A stretch of DNA of 64,000 nucleotides from Isoetes taiwanensis (GCA_021234155.1 JAJEKV010000055.1:1469090-1533089), one strand, 5' to 3'. Shown: positions 21,079-32,299, counted from the stretch's first letter. Translations and numbers: made by a program. Notes: generated by a model not told the origin, from the sequence alone.

Positions 21079-21682
21079 TGTTAGCCACGTGCTGCTGGCG
21101 GACACAGGTCTATACTTGCTGCATGAGGCGAGGCCCCAGCCCGCGGTGTCCAAGAAGAGGGATCCACAAAGGCGCCCGCGGCGGGTCAAAGCTCCTCCAA
21201 GCGAGAAGACCCAAAGGTAGGACCCACGGCGGGCCACTACTTGTCTGTTAACTGCGGGTAGCGGACTCGATTCTGTTCGAGTGCCCAAGTAGTGGAGCTT
21301 GGCGTTGTCATGATGAGGATCAGATTCCAGGGCCGTAGGCCACTCCGTGTTCCTATATATTGTAGCATTTTGCTCCTTCTAAAGAAGGGTTCATAGTGTT
21401 CTTTGTGTCACTACTGAAGCGGACATCTTTGGTGCTTGTTTGTTATTAAATCTTTTGAGCCTTCATTGTACACTTGTTTTTGATCAATGGATTGCCGTGT
21501 TCTCCACAAGTGTCTTGTGTGTTTCATTGTGTATTGCAATTCTTTGTTTTATACGAGTTTTTCTTGTTCTTTCCTCACGTTAAAAAATCCCGTGACAAAG
21601 AGTGCCTCGGGATTTACCACTTGGGACTTCAAGGATCTCCCACGAGATCATCCCTCGAAGCGATCGAGGCGGACCCCAAACA
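21079..21682 (+). repeat. 3' LTR of Ty3-B
   Basis: 604 bp, TGTTAGCCACGTGC to CCCCAAACA, matching the 5' LTR in length and order of blocks (GAGTCTATACTT-like start, CCTATATATTGTAGCATTTT, GTACACTTGTTTTTGATCAA). The two LTRs differ chiefly by short changes at CHG sites, so LTR divergence is not a safe clock for insertion age here. Confidence 0.85.
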
Positions 21683-24180
21683 CCTTCACGAGGACATAGA
21701 TGTCACTCGGGTTCGTAGCTCCTTCTTATCAAAAACAAACATGCATCGCCTCACCAATATTGCAAAGTCCCGCGACACTTTAAATAAAGTTTACGTAGCG
21801 CCAAATTGTAGGTATTCTATCAAGAACACCCATATCAATAAGCCGTTCTATAATATGGTGATCACGACCATCCGCTCCACTCACCATATTGATTGGCCCA
21901 TCATTGTTCTCTGGCCTCCTTCATGAAGTAGGCGCGTGGGGCTGCCCCTCCTCTGTCTTTGAAGCCTCGGGTGGGTGGCCATCTTCAAGCTCTCATCGCC
22001 ATTATCTTCCTGTTCCCTCGTCCCCTTCCATTTCTCATGCCACCCACTCGGCCAATCTCTACATTCACTTCCTCGGCTTAGCGAGGGCCCCTTCAATATA
22101 ATTCTCTGGTAATGTTCCACACAAACACTCGCGTATTCTTGTTTCTTCTTCCACGAAAGCCCGCCCTCCACTTCGTCATGTCTCTCGGACATCACAAACC
22201 ACCCATTACCTAGCCGGGCCTGCACCTCCACATCCTCGCCCGACCACGTATCAATACCCGGTAGGGATGTTCAAGGAACAGCGTTCTCAAGTTCAAGAAT
22301 CCCGGGGAAGTTCTCATGAATGGGGTTCAAAGCATCCTGGAGGCCTGGGATGCGATTCAAAGGGACCTTCAAAGAAATTTGCCAACACACAAGTTCACAC
22401 TCACGGAGGACAAACTTCAAAAGAAAAGCACGAGGGGCTCATTCTGGGGCCGGAGAGGATCTCAAAGACCGCTGGGAGAGACTCTCTTGGTTGACAAGGA
22501 TAAAGACATTGCTAAACTTGACCTTGTTTCTATCTGAGCTTTCGGACTTACACCCTCAAGCCCGCTGACATTCTGGCGTGTGGCCTCAAATAGCCTCTTT
22601 AGAAGCTCGGCTTTCCGCGGCTGACCTCTCGGCTTCGCCTCTCAAGATCAAACTACGGAGGCTAAAGCGAAGATCATTGATGATCGCGAGGAGATTGCCG
22701 CAGCCGACTCCATACTCACAGGCAATCCTCTTCACATGTACGCTCTCTCATAAAGCGGGTCGTGAGCAGTCTCGTCGACCATTTGTTCAATCGCCCGAAG
22801 AAGCCCAAAATAAGCGGGAGAGGGATATATAGATATTGCTACCAACATCCTGTGGACTTCTCCTCCTTCCGATTATCTCGACTGTGTGGTGGCCAGCGGC
22901 ACCTTTTCATACGAAGTGATGCGGCAAATGGCGGAGTTCATCAGCACCACTCCCAGGGTCTTGATTTTTCTCTGGATCTGGCGGATCTTTACGTGGAAGA
23001 CAAAGGGTTTATTTTGTGCCCTCTTAGTCTTTGATCAACTTTCGATTCGAAGATCCAGGTTGGTCATCTTCGAGTTGTTCGACCATGGCTTATGTTTTCC
23101 ATGACTTCTACGGGTGATATACATGATAAATTCCAAGATGAGGCCCATCGTGTTTTTAAGGGGCAACTCCATGCTGCTTGGTTGTTATTGCCAACCAACC
23201 CCGTATTTCAAGGATAATGATCACTCCCGGCTTTTGAGCGGATGTGGCTGAAACATTGGAGCGGGAATCACGGAGAAATCTCGCGCATCGAGGATCTCAA
23301 GTTTGCCCAAATTTATATGCAACAGCTTGAGGCTACAATCAGTGCGTGGCCTTACGGAAAGCAAGACCATCCCAGCGGTAGTTGGGTTAATCCTCTGTCT
23401 ATACTCGCTCTACGCTTGAGTGGGACCATTGGTGTCGTGCTCTTGATCGGGGATCTTGTTCGGGGAATTCAGGGACATGGCTCGGCAACCCATGCCACGG
23501 GCATGGCTCCCTCTCCATATGCTTCCTTGGCGTCCCTCCAGCCCACGGTTTCTCTCTTGAATGGCGTCTTCCCTTTTGAATGAAGGTCTTGGATAGCCCA
23601 TGGGGTGGACTCAGCCTCCCGATCTCGGCGGATCTCACGGTGGGATCCCGTTTTGTCGAGGCAGCTCCCATTGGGAGGATGGTGCCACCTTGGACACTAC
23701 TGAAAGGTGGATCTATATTGCTAATGGCGTGGTTGGCAGCGGCTCTGCGTGCTCTTCATGGCCTTGATACCTTCTTGCGGAGAATCGCAGCCCCTCACGG
23801 ACCATGAGTTCCACGTCAAGGCTGAAACCGTCGCCCTCAAATGCATCCTGGTAAGCTCCTTAAAATTAAGCGGCGTCCATCTTTTTCTTGCAGCGAATGC
23901 GCGGTTCCGGTGCGCCGGTCCTCCGGACCCGCCTTCTCATGGAGTGCCCGTTGGTTCAGCCGAGCACATCTTTGCCACAGAAGACATGGCAGCTCTAAAT
24001 TCCCCTCATGATCGAGATCCACGCCCTTAGGCTCAACCTCTTGATGCTCTTCAAACCGCCCGGGACCTCATGGCAATTACCATAATGGTAGATCCTCATT
24101 CAGAGTGAGGATGCTTTCAAGCTGCTGGCTTCCGCCCACGGAAACACTTCCTCCTTTTCTTCACTCTACGGTGTACCGTT
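21683..24180 (+). other. Ty3-A 3' region, second part
   Basis: Continues the Ty3-A 3' region after Ty3-B. Readable blocks include NMHRLTNIAKSRDTLNK (about 21739), NTHINKPFYNMVIT (about 21823), LVDKDKDIAKLDL (about 22480), DLYVEDKGFILCPLSL (about 22986) and a FHDFYG-IHDKFQDEAH-type block (about 23100). The second unit has the same blocks at 48235-50690. The sequence looks like one long frameshifted ORF with helical, charged segments. No known domain recognised; position suggests the extra 3' ORF of a Tat-like element. Confidence 0.55.
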
Positions 24181-24191
24181 TGGTGGGGGTG
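24181..24191 (+). promoter_or_regulatory. Polypurine tract of Ty3-A
   Basis: TGGTGGGGGTG directly precedes TGTTAGTC of the 3' LTR. The second unit reads TGGTGGGAG at 50689-50697. Both are purine-rich and correctly placed for plus-strand priming. Confidence 0.6.
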
Positions 24192-24696
24192 TGTTAGTCT
24201 GTGCCTCACAGTACCGGGACTATTCATCTATATAATGGACCAAGTCAAGGCTAGGATCCACAACCGGGCAGATCCGGTCGTCAAGGTCCATTGAAGACCA
24301 AAGCCCACCAGCGGACAAAGACCCACGCCTGGCGTCAAGAGGGCGCTCCGGACAAGTAATGACCGTCCGCCGCCCTTCGGCGTCAGTGATTCCGGGCACT
24401 TCAAGAGGCACCCGGCATTCCCATAAATCCGGGGCTTCCTTCCGAGGAATCGGCCGCAGAAATCGGTCGTGTCTATATTGGGCCAAAGGCCATTGTACTA
24501 TATATATGAGTAGAGCTAGCACATGAGTTTTTATGAGTTTGAGTCTTGTCTCTCTTCGGTTTTCTCGATTAGAGCTCATGTATCTTCATTGACATCAAAG
24601 TTGTTCTCATTATTGTGATCTCATTGTTTTTCTTTTTGCTTTACGTTTCTTTTTCTTTGTCTTTGCGAGGGATTTCCCGAACCCGGACCCCAAGCA
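24192..24696 (+). repeat. 3' LTR of Ty3-A
   Basis: 505 bp, starting TGTTAGTCTGTGCC and ending GACCCCAAGCA. Shares the TACTATATATATGAGTAGAG TATA region and the GACATCAAAG block with the 5' LTR. It lacks about 50 bp present near the 3' end of the 5' LTR. The LINE ORF1 sequence resumes right after it. Confidence 0.8.
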
Positions 24697-25683
24697 ATGA
24701 CAATAAGCGAGGGACAATGTTGTTGATAATGCTATTGGCATATCAAATGAAGATGCTATAGAAAATTCAAATTTCATGGTCCTTTCGAATGGAGAACCTG
24801 ATCATGCTAAAGAGAACTCTAATAATTTGGTTTGTTCTAATTCCTTTAATGTTCTGCTAATATTTCTGAAAAGGTAACAGATTCCATTGCAGTTAATGAA
24901 GCAGCAATTCAACCTTCTGCCCCTCCTATGCCCTTGCATATTCCTTGTCAAATTGACCTTCTTTCTGAGCCTCTAAACTTTGACCATGGGAAAATCCTTA
25001 CCAATGACTTAATCGACCTCTCTTCTCCCATAGATTTCATACCCCACAGGCACAGTATGGATAGTATTTAGTGTGATCTTATAAATCAGTTGGCTAGTCT
25101 ACAGGAAGGCTTAACTCAAAAGATAGATCATATAAGAAAGGACAGTAACAGCTCAGATGAGTTAGCAGAATTGGATTGTGAATTTGTCTTGGATACTCCA
25201 GAGAGAATCTGTAATAGTGATGTGCTGAAGGACATTGCAAATGTGGAGTCTTCTCCTATTGCAAGGCAAGTTTTCACTCCCAATCCTATTATGAATAAAG
25301 CAATTGATAACTCTACTATGGTTAATAAGGAGCTAAATGTTAATAATTTATTTATGTTTGTCCCTGGAGGACATGACTTTTCTTATGATGAAGTTATTTT
25401 GAATGTGCCGTCCTCTATTCCTGATTCTTCTCTTGCTGATAAAGAAAATTGGGATGGTGACCTCTATCTTCTTAAACCCTCCTCTGTTACTTCAGATAAA
25501 AAGGTTGAGGGTAGAGGTAATATCATTTACTTCCAGAAGGTGGTCGCTATGGGTGATACACGTTTGCCCAACCTTGCTTTGGCCATGGCGATGGGTCCCC
25601 TAGCACTGGCTTCTTTGGAAGGACAAGCAAAGCTTAGTGGTTCTCACGGGGTGTCTGAGGCAAGCAGTCATGCGTACATGTAA
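24697..25683 (+). pseudogene. LINE-alpha ORF1, C-terminal piece
   Basis: LINE sequence resumes after Ty3-A with frames rich in Asn, Ser, Asp and Glu, and a 197-codon frame at 25090-25683 (MASLQEGLTQKIDHIRKDSN, later FTPNPIMNKAIDNSTMVNKE and MFVPGGHDFSYDEVILNVP). The same protein appears at 51605-52006 almost unchanged until about residue 120. It is hydrophilic with no recognised domain. Placement between ORF1-like sequence and the ORF2 endonuclease makes it the likely ORF1 C-terminus. An upstream TAG at about 25070 separates it from the earlier frame. Confidence 0.5.
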
Positions 25684-26320
25684 GGACAAAAGAAGATCAC
25701 AAAGGCACTTAAAGGCGTACCTAGATCTTTGCTTTCCTTCCAAGCTGCGGGATCTGGTGCTGCTCGGCATGTTAAGGCGGCACACTGTCGGTGACAAGTC
25801 AATCCTAGGCTCATGAGGAGGCCCATACCCGGTGCTGTACACCCGGTGCCCATGAAGAAGCCTTGGACTTATAGCTTCCATTGGCATGGGTGCACATAGC
25901 CTCCGCATTCGGACATGGCGTTGGGCTCGGGAACCACGAGAGCAAAGGCTTTGTCGGTGTTGCCACCAGTATTGAGGGATGAATGTCATGCCCTCGGATC
26001 GCCGTTTACTTTATGTCAGAAAGCGGTATGTTGATTTGAGTGCACGGCCAACCGTTGCATGAGTTATTGAATACGGTGTCGATGGGTTTGTTAGGGTCAT
26101 ACCTCCGGAGGTTATGGATGCGGACTCAGTTGTATCTCCGGGACGGTATTGAACTATCCTATACAATTATGCACGACATGCCCGGCATACTTATTGCGCT
26201 AAGGTTTTCCCTCGAAACCCTTGGAGGCCGGGGTTTTTAATCACTGTGATGTCACGGCTTCTCTCTCTCTTGTTTGGGTCCCATAGGCGGTCCCTAGGTC
26301 TTAAGTGGGCCTAAAAATCT
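25684..26320 (+). other. LINE-alpha inter-ORF region
   Basis: About 640 bp between ORF1 and the pentanucleotide tract. Short frames in all phases, none longer than about 130 codons, and those shared with the second unit (52007-52815) are shifted at many CHG sites. It may be the damaged end of ORF1 plus the inter-ORF spacer. A Ser-rich reading (TASLSLLFGSHRRSLGLKWA) runs into the tract. Confidence 0.5.
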
Positions 26321-26420
26321 ATTCTATTCTATTCTATTCTATTCTATTCTATTCTATTCTATTCTATTCTATTCTATTCTATTCTATTCTATTCTATTCT
26401 ATTCTATTCTATTCTATTCT
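26321..26420 (+). repeat. (ATTCT)20 microsatellite
   Basis: Twenty perfect ATTCT units end two bases before the ORF2 ATG. The second unit has an equally long tract at about 52820-52919, also immediately before the ATG. A microsatellite at this spot suggests either an expanded original LINE spacer or repeat growth after insertion. Confidence 0.95.
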
Positions 26421-26422
26421 TA

Positions 26423-27358
26423 ATGAAAATTCTCTCCTGAAATCTTAGAGCTATTAAAGGTGCCCTTAAAGAAAAGAAGCGATCTCCACTGGATAAAATC
26501 TATAATCTTGCGACATTATTATGCTTCAAGGGAATTTAGATTGCTTTCTTTTGAAAGTGCTAATCTGGCTGATTGGATTTATTCTGGTAGTTCCTCTATT
26601 TGGATCGAGGCAAATGGAACCTCTGGTGGCCTTTGCATTATTTGGAAATCTATCTCTCATAAATATCTTTACAATAGTCCTAGCGAGGAATGTAGCAAAA
26701 TTTGTCATTTTTGAGATAAATAATATCTCCTTTGTGCTAATCAATATTTATGCTTCTACTAGTTCTGCTGCTAGAAGTGTTCTATGGGCTGAAATTCAAG
26801 GATGGATTTCTTTGCAAAATACTTCTGACTGGATAATTGGTGGAGATTTCAACAATACTCCTAATTGGGATCAAAAGCTTGGTAACAAATTGAATATGAA
26901 TTCCTCTGAGAGATCAATTGGGATTCCGTTCTTTCTAATCATTGTCTCCACTTGGTATCTTCTTGAATGCCAAATTTACCTGTCAAATAAAGAGATTTGG
27001 TCGGGGATAGAGTCTTTGTTCCTTATGATTCTACTTATCTAATCCTAATATGTGGTGCCTTTTTGGGATGGCTTTTATGTCTCAGTGATGAATCAACCTC
27101 TATTTAGGATCACTAGCCTCAGTTTTTTATTTTTGCAGCTATCATTAACGCCCCAAGATCTACCAATACTCCCTTTAAATTTAATTGTTCTCTTCTTCGC
27201 TCAACCTCTTTTTGTGATGAATTCAAAAAGTTCTACTTGGATCTCCCAAGAGTTCAAATTAGAAATTCAATGGAAGGTTTTTATGCTAACATCAAAGCTA
27301 CAAAGCATTGGATCAAAGGTTGGTCAAAAGCTAAGAACCAAGCTAAGGTGAATGGAAA
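26423..27358 (+). pseudogene. LINE-alpha ORF2 endonuclease domain
   Basis: ATG 26423 begins MKILS, then TGA where TGG (Trp of the usual SWN) is expected, then NLRAIKGAL. The AP-like endonuclease follows: DIIMLQ (preserved in the second unit), GGLCIIWKS, VLINIYASTSS and IIGGDFNNTPNWDQKL, the GGDFN motif of L1-type endonucleases. The domain makes the target nick for reverse transcription. After about 27050 the frame continues as a linker (KHWIKGWSKAKNQAKV) until LINE-beta interrupts it at 27359. Several shifts exist in this copy. Confidence 0.8.
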
Positions 27359-27381
27359 GAAGTGAAGTGAAGTGAAGTGAA
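27359..27381 (-). repeat. (GAAGT)4 tail of LINE-beta
   Basis: Four and a half GAAGT units (CACTT on the element strand) mark the 3' end of LINE-beta against LINE-alpha coding sequence AAGGTGAATGGAAA. At the other end LINE-alpha resumes with TGAAGTCAATC in the second unit, so the tail and the target share TGAAGT, consistent with tail growth from the target site. Confidence 0.75.
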
Positions 27382-27559
27382 TTGTATTATTTCGTCTTGT
27401 CAGACCATCGAGGGCCTATAAGACCAGAGTATAAACCCAATACATCAAAGTCAAATATGTCATCATCGGGCAAAAACTCATCATCCAGTGTTTAAGCCAT
27501 CACTCCTCTATCTCATCTCCACTAGTTTCAATAACATGTTTAATTGCTACCTCCCTTAG

Positions 27560-27730
27560 TTCTATCAGTTCTAGTAAAAAGCTACCTACTATTGTAGCTG
27601 GCATATCAAAAAGCGGTCTAGATTAGACACTTTAATGCCAAACTTATCTCTCAAGGCTTGGTAAGTTGGACATCTTATTATTCTTGATTTAGTCTTCTAC
27701 CTCATCATCCGCATGCCACAGAAATCCGGT
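27560..27730 (-). pseudogene. LINE-beta C-terminal fragment
   Basis: Read on the minus strand, and most clearly in the second unit (54060-54190): RCPTYQALRDKFGIKV, then SNLDPVFDIPATIVGSFY and a stop. The CPTYQALRDKF block matches the end of the cysteine-rich C-terminal domain of LINE ORF2 proteins (CPxYxxLRxxF). It belongs with the RT fragment at 32300-33470 and shows that the DNA between them is an insertion. Confidence 0.65.
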
Positions 27731-29762
27731 ACTCCGTTGTATGTTAAACCATCTTCCCACTTCTACATCCGGTGGTGCCGTTGAGTCATCCTGCAAGTGC
27801 ATGTCTCTTGGATAAGGAAATATTTTCATTTAAACTAGTTATGGTGCCAGTTTACTAAAGTTTAATTTGATAGGGTTGGCTGTTTAATTGTTGGTCATGG
27901 ATTCTTAACGTCACCTCGTAAGGTCGAAAATGAAGGTGTAGCATGCCGCGAAAACAATATTTATAGATAAGAGCGAAACAAGGTATGTTACTTACTTACT
28001 CAATGATCCATTTTGCCCGAAGATGCCCTATGTTCATCTACTATAGATTCCTTGCAATCATGCCTTTGTTATCATGGCTTTTAATTTGTTATATCATGGC
28101 TTTTAATTTTGCTAAATCTAGCTTCATAAGTGAAGGGCAATTACAAAATCGTTACCATAGCTATTAATCTTGTTACATCTAGTGTCATTTGTGAAGGGCA
28201 CCTGTTTTTTCCCAATAACCCACGGATCGTTTACATCATCTAGCCATAAATTTGGGAAGCCAAAGAAGAAGATAGCGCATGAAAGAAAAAAGATATGGAT
28301 CACATTCTTCATGGAACAAATAAATATGGTATACGCATGATATTTTATGTTTAATGTAGAGGCCAATGCATCTTAAAGCCGGGTGCAAGGAAGCAAATAA
28401 CGTTGGTAGCAAACTTGGAGTCATTTTGGGCAAGACACAATTACATCCTAGATAATGTGCATAACACAATTATACAAATGTGTCACTTCAAATGATACTC
28501 TCTTCCTATCAAAAATGTAATTAGAAAGAACCTGTCCTATTTATTGCAGCCTTTAGAATAGTTCCAAGCTTACAAATATTGCTTTCGTTGACATGAATTG
28601 TTGACATGAATCGTTGATTTTGAAATTTTTACAAATGAGCATCAAGATCCCCAGAGCATGCAATTGGCACTTGAAGGACATATGACAGAAACATAGTGAG
28701 CGGTTGGTTGGCTCACAGGATCGGAGACCGAGCTTCAATAATTTTGATGGACACATGATATAGGATTACGGTAATAATGGAATAATCTGAAAAGGTGCAA
28801 AACCAGTGTAATTGGTGATGGTGCACGATACACTATGAGTGGCTTCAACCCTTCATTTCAAAGATCTGTGAAACTCCTTGCTTCTTTTTCTTGGAATGCC
28901 TTCCCAGAATATTATCCTGATTGAAGATAATGAAGCACAATGGTGATTGAACTTGATGAGAAATCCACAGCAATTATGATATGCACGTGACGTTAAGACA
29001 AACAGAGATTGGGATACGAATGCATTGTGTTGCTCATTGGAAAGTTTAGTAGTAGTATAAGAATAAGAATGCACGTGTTGCCCATGGCTCCATCGAAACG
29101 ATGCCATTGGAGTATAAGCTCCATCTTCATATGGCGACCTGCTACTTCATTAAGAAAGAAATTCAGAATGATGTATTCAATATTTATTGTCTAGAGTATA
29201 CTTCAAATGACGTGGTGGAAATGAACAACATGGAGAAAGTGGCTACAATTGGAGCATGGAATTTGCTTGAATGAAGAACATGGAGAAAGTGGCTGGGGCC
29301 TCATGGGATCCTTCTTGGGGATATGATGGTTTTATTAAGTAATGGAGTTGTTTCATTCAAGTACTTGAAATTTTGCAACAATGAGGTAAATGAAAATATC
29401 TATGGTGACAAAAGCGTGCCATTCTGTTTTCTGTTACACATTTGTCACATCAGAAATAAATTAGTATCACCCATTCTCATATTCTTGGTTTCAAATCTGA
29501 TAATAAGGTAGGGAGATACCAAATTCTACATGCACTACACATTGGATTAATAGTTTTTTGTACGCTACAATTGGGATGAATTCTGCGAGAAAAGAAATAT
29601 GAGCGATATAGAAGTCATAAAGTATAGCATGACCACGTGGCCTCTGCCATCAATGCCCCTGGGAATTGAATCCATAGAAATAAACTGCAGGAAATGCCTC
29701 CGAAAATTGAATCAATAGATTCATGTAAATGAACCTACTAAATCTTTTGAATTGTCTTTCTT

Positions 29763-30790
29763 TGATTAGGGCTCCAAACCAAGCAAAGGTGCTATGTTAA
29801 GTGTGTTGAGCTATGAATTAGTTATAAACTAGGGAAGATTAAACCAACGGTTCTGCAACTTACCTTAAGGACATGGGCATTGAAGTTCGCAACGTAGTTG
29901 GAACACAGTTAGAAAAGAAGTTAACAGTGTGCTGGCAATTGTTGGTGATCCTAACGATTTCTAGAATTATTTGTTTGTCCTAGAAAGCGATTAATGCGAT
30001 AAGAAATGGTAAATAAAGCTGGCCAGAATAATAATGGAAAAATGGGTGCAATAAATTACTTTAGAAAATCTTGGAACAAAATCATGTGGCGGCAGCTCTT
30101 AAGAGATAATGCCTAGTGTGCATCGCTGTTGTAATCCAGCAAGCCTTGATGCATCGCTATTGTGATCCAGCAAGCCTTGAATGTCCTGAAACTGTGACCT
30201 GAAATGAAACAAAATTGTAAGGTCCAAGGGATAAAACATACAGCCTTTTCAAAGGAATTGCAAATTTTCTACTGTTAACATCATCAAAGGGATTCCTGTC
30301 ATGGCACATTTCTCCTCTGCAAAGTCCTCTAAGAATATGAAACAGAGAAAATTAAACCAATGGCTCTACATCCCACCTCTAGGACATGGGCATTCAAGTT
30401 CTTCTCTTGCAGAACCAACACAGTTGGAACAGATGGTTCGAAGCAAAAATAAAGTTACCAATGTATTGATAATTGTTGGTGATTCTAGAAGAATAAATGC
30501 ATGAGGCTGTGTGTACCATATTCTAAGCAATTTTACTAGAAATATCCTTTCTTGGGGACAAAGGCCATTAGGGAATGATAAATAAGCAAAGTAAATAATA
30601 ATGGAAAACTGGGTGCAATAAATTACCTTTTAAATATATGAGAATAAAATACTGTTGCAGCAACTCCATAATATCCAAACACTAAGAGCTATACCTATTG
30701 TGCATTATTGTTATGATCCAGAGCAAGCCTTGAATATCACAGCCGTGGCTTTTTGAAACAAATGAGAAACAAAATTGTAAAAGGTTTAGA
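29763..30790. repeat. Local tandem repeat of about 570 bp
   Basis: Two diverged copies lie head to tail (about 29763-30260 and 30330-30790). Shared landmarks are AGGACATGGGCATT, TGTTGGTGAT, GCAATAAATTAC, ATTGTAAGGT and an AAGCCTTGAAT block, in the same order. Within the first copy a 31-base piece is itself doubled (30120-30150 and 30151-30181). The same pair occurs in the second unit at about 56270-56720 and 56850-57300. Confidence 0.7.
30301..30504 (+). CDS. 67-aa open frame, unknown, identical in both units
   Basis: The frame begins MAHFSSAKSSKNMKQRKLNQ and ends TNVLIIVGDSRRINA. It is identical at the protein level at 56804-57007, while flanking DNA differs. It is the tandem-repeat partner of the frame at 56248-56466 (shared TQL and IVGD in register). 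The protein is basic and Ser-rich at the N-terminus, with no recognised domain. It may be an exon or a chance frame kept by recency of the duplication. The minus strand is also open here and has splice-like borders. Confidence 0.35.
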   Translation: MAHFSSAKSSKNMKQRKLNQWLYIPPLGHGHSSSSLAEPTQLEQMVRSKNKVTNVLIIVGDSRRINA

Positions 30791-31746
30791 GATAAAATAT
30801 CTTGTCTTTTCAAAAGCATTCATCATGGAGAATCCATATAAATGTCATCTGCGTTATAAAGGCTTTTGGTTGAGTGCAATCCACACCTTTCTAAGCATTT
30901 GTGGAAGAAATGAAGAACAAAACTAATAAACTAGAATATGGAAAAGAGACATTAAATTTGTATTCCTTTGTAGCGTGTGCTTTTTGTGGAATGTCTTTAA
31001 TTGAATCCATCTCGAATCTGGAATATATGGCTGCCTTGGTTTAGACTAGTTTATAGTAATTTTTCCCTGTTAGGTCTAGATGTATAGAAATTAAGCGAGA
31101 AATAGTATATGTATGTCCAAATGAAATCATGTTAAGAAGGTTGAAACAAACAAAGAAAGTGAAGTTAAGCGACTTACCCATAAAAGCCGATGGTGAATAT
31201 ACGAAACAACTTGTTAAATGACATTCTTGTCCTTTGGATTACGAATTGTCTTGGTTTTGATAGGCTGGCTTCGTCTTATGGCGGTCCCAAAAACATCAAT
31301 CCCACGATTAGCTTTAAGAAAATATACATAAATTTATTGCCATCAGACTACTAAAAGGTATCTTTTACAACCGTTTTGAACCACACATATGTAGGCATGA
31401 ACCTGTTGCGAGGCGAGGACCCATAGCAATTTAAAATGTTCCTTCAATTGGATTTTGCATGAATTCAATTGTCCAACATTGAATGGGTAACTTACAACAA
31501 AAGATTCAAGAGTATTAGAAGATGCATGTGCATATATCAAGAACTTGCCGTAATAAATGATGTGTCCTACATCAATTGAATGTCTATGAGACCATTCAAT
31601 GGACATTACCATGAAATATTCTCTTCATGTCAATCCCCATCTCGGACTTAATGCTATATATATTGTAGCCAGAAAATGTTTACCTCTTAAATATACCAAG
31701 TAACACTTGCATGTTTGTCTTGAAAATATGGAGTTTAACTTTGCAA

Positions 31747-31965
31747 TTATAACTTTGCTATGCCAAAATCGATGCCAATGGAGTTACGCACTAAACATGG
31801 CAAAAACAATCGGACTACATGCCATCCCCGGCAAAAAATTAAAATGGAGTCTAAGATCATGAAGATATACTTACAAAAAATCTTGCCATGCCGGCATAGA
31901 ACAAAATCAAAATGGAGAAAAGAAGGCCCCAATCCTTCCACGAAAATAGAAACTCTATCGCTCAC
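31747..31965 (-). pseudogene. Exon-like frame with an Hsp70/actin-type IGIDFG motif
   Basis: The minus-strand frame ends SIGIDFGIAKL. In the second unit the same place reads AELIGIDFGIASYNCKL directly after a pyrimidine-rich TTTAG acceptor (about 58295). IGIDFG resembles the phosphate-1 loop at the start of Hsp70/actin-fold ATPases. The match is one short motif and no further ATPase motif was found, so the family is only a possibility. Confidence 0.25.
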
Positions 31966-32299
31966 CTCCGACCATTCCGGCCGCGGCTTCTCCCTCCATT
32001 TTTATTGTATTACCACAAAACATGGAGCCAAAGCGAAAATAGGGCATCGTTAGAGCCCATCTCCAAATCGGCTCCTTATACCGCGCTATCACCATCATCT
32101 CTCCCGGAAATCGAACCTATATACCAAAGGCGATATCGGACAAATTCCCTTTGAAAAACCCGGTCCTCCATGAAGCACATGCGAAACGCCAAGTCCATGG
32201 AACCCTCGTGGAGGGCGATTACCCATAACCCAAATGCCAATTTTTCATACCATAGCAAAATAATGGACCGCGATTTTTGGATTACTAGGAAATTGTTTT

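Larger units (their letters stand above)
12097..21682 (+). mobile_element. Ty3-B: complete but decayed Ty3-type element nested in Ty3-A
   Basis: LTRs at 12097-12702 and 21079-21682 start TGTTAGCC and end CCAAACA. Flanks are CCTTA on the left and CCTTC on the right; the second unit shows CCTTA at this right flank (48230-48234), so the target duplication is CCTTA. Primer site, gag, PR, RT-RH, IN, a 2.5-kb 3' region and a polypurine tract follow in order. It is related to Ty3-A in every domain but from another family or subfamily. All coding domains are frameshifted, many at CAG/CTG positions. Confidence 0.88.
3544..24696 (+). mobile_element. Ty3-A: Ty3-type LTR retrotransposon, host of nested Ty3-B
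   Basis: Two similar LTRs (3544-4120 and 24192-24696) starting TGTTAGTC and ending CCAAACA or CCAAGCA bound an internal region with a tRNA-Asp-like primer site, gag with three zinc knuckles, protease, RT, RNase H and integrase in Ty3 order (PR-RT-RH-IN), a long 3' region and a polypurine tract. Ty3-B splits the 3' region between 12096 and 21683, and an AT-rich insertion splits gag from pol. Without these the element would be about 11 kb. The 5' flank is GCAGC; the right flank (ATGAC here, GCAAA in the second unit) does not match cleanly. No chromodomain is seen, suggesting a Tat/Athila-type (non-chromovirus) lineage. Confidence 0.85.
27840..32250. other. Exon-like host DNA segment inside LINE-beta
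   Basis: About 4.4 kb of AT-rich sequence unlike a LINE. It has small frames bounded by plausible plant splice sites, mostly on the minus strand (GTAAGT donors near 29865, 31175 and 31490; TTTAG or TTCTAG acceptors), and a local tandem repeat of about 570 bp. It may be a captured piece of a host gene, a second insertion, or a relict of a gene that preceded LINE-beta. No family can be fixed. Boundaries are approximate. The second unit carries it at about 54.34-58.85 kb. Confidence 0.45.

Noticed and set aside
14640-24696. Frameshifts in Ty3-B as evidence of ancient insertion
   Set aside because: Shared landmarks are identical between units and breaks are concentrated at CHG sites with different replacements in each unit, so they are not a reliable age signal.
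26321-26420. ATTCT array as a centromeric or telomeric satellite
   Set aside because: It is only 100 bp, sits immediately before a LINE ORF2 start, and occurs at the same place in the duplicate.
31747-31965. A definite Hsp70 gene
   Set aside because: Only IGIDFG-like residues match; no downstream Hsp70 motifs could be found on the minus strand.
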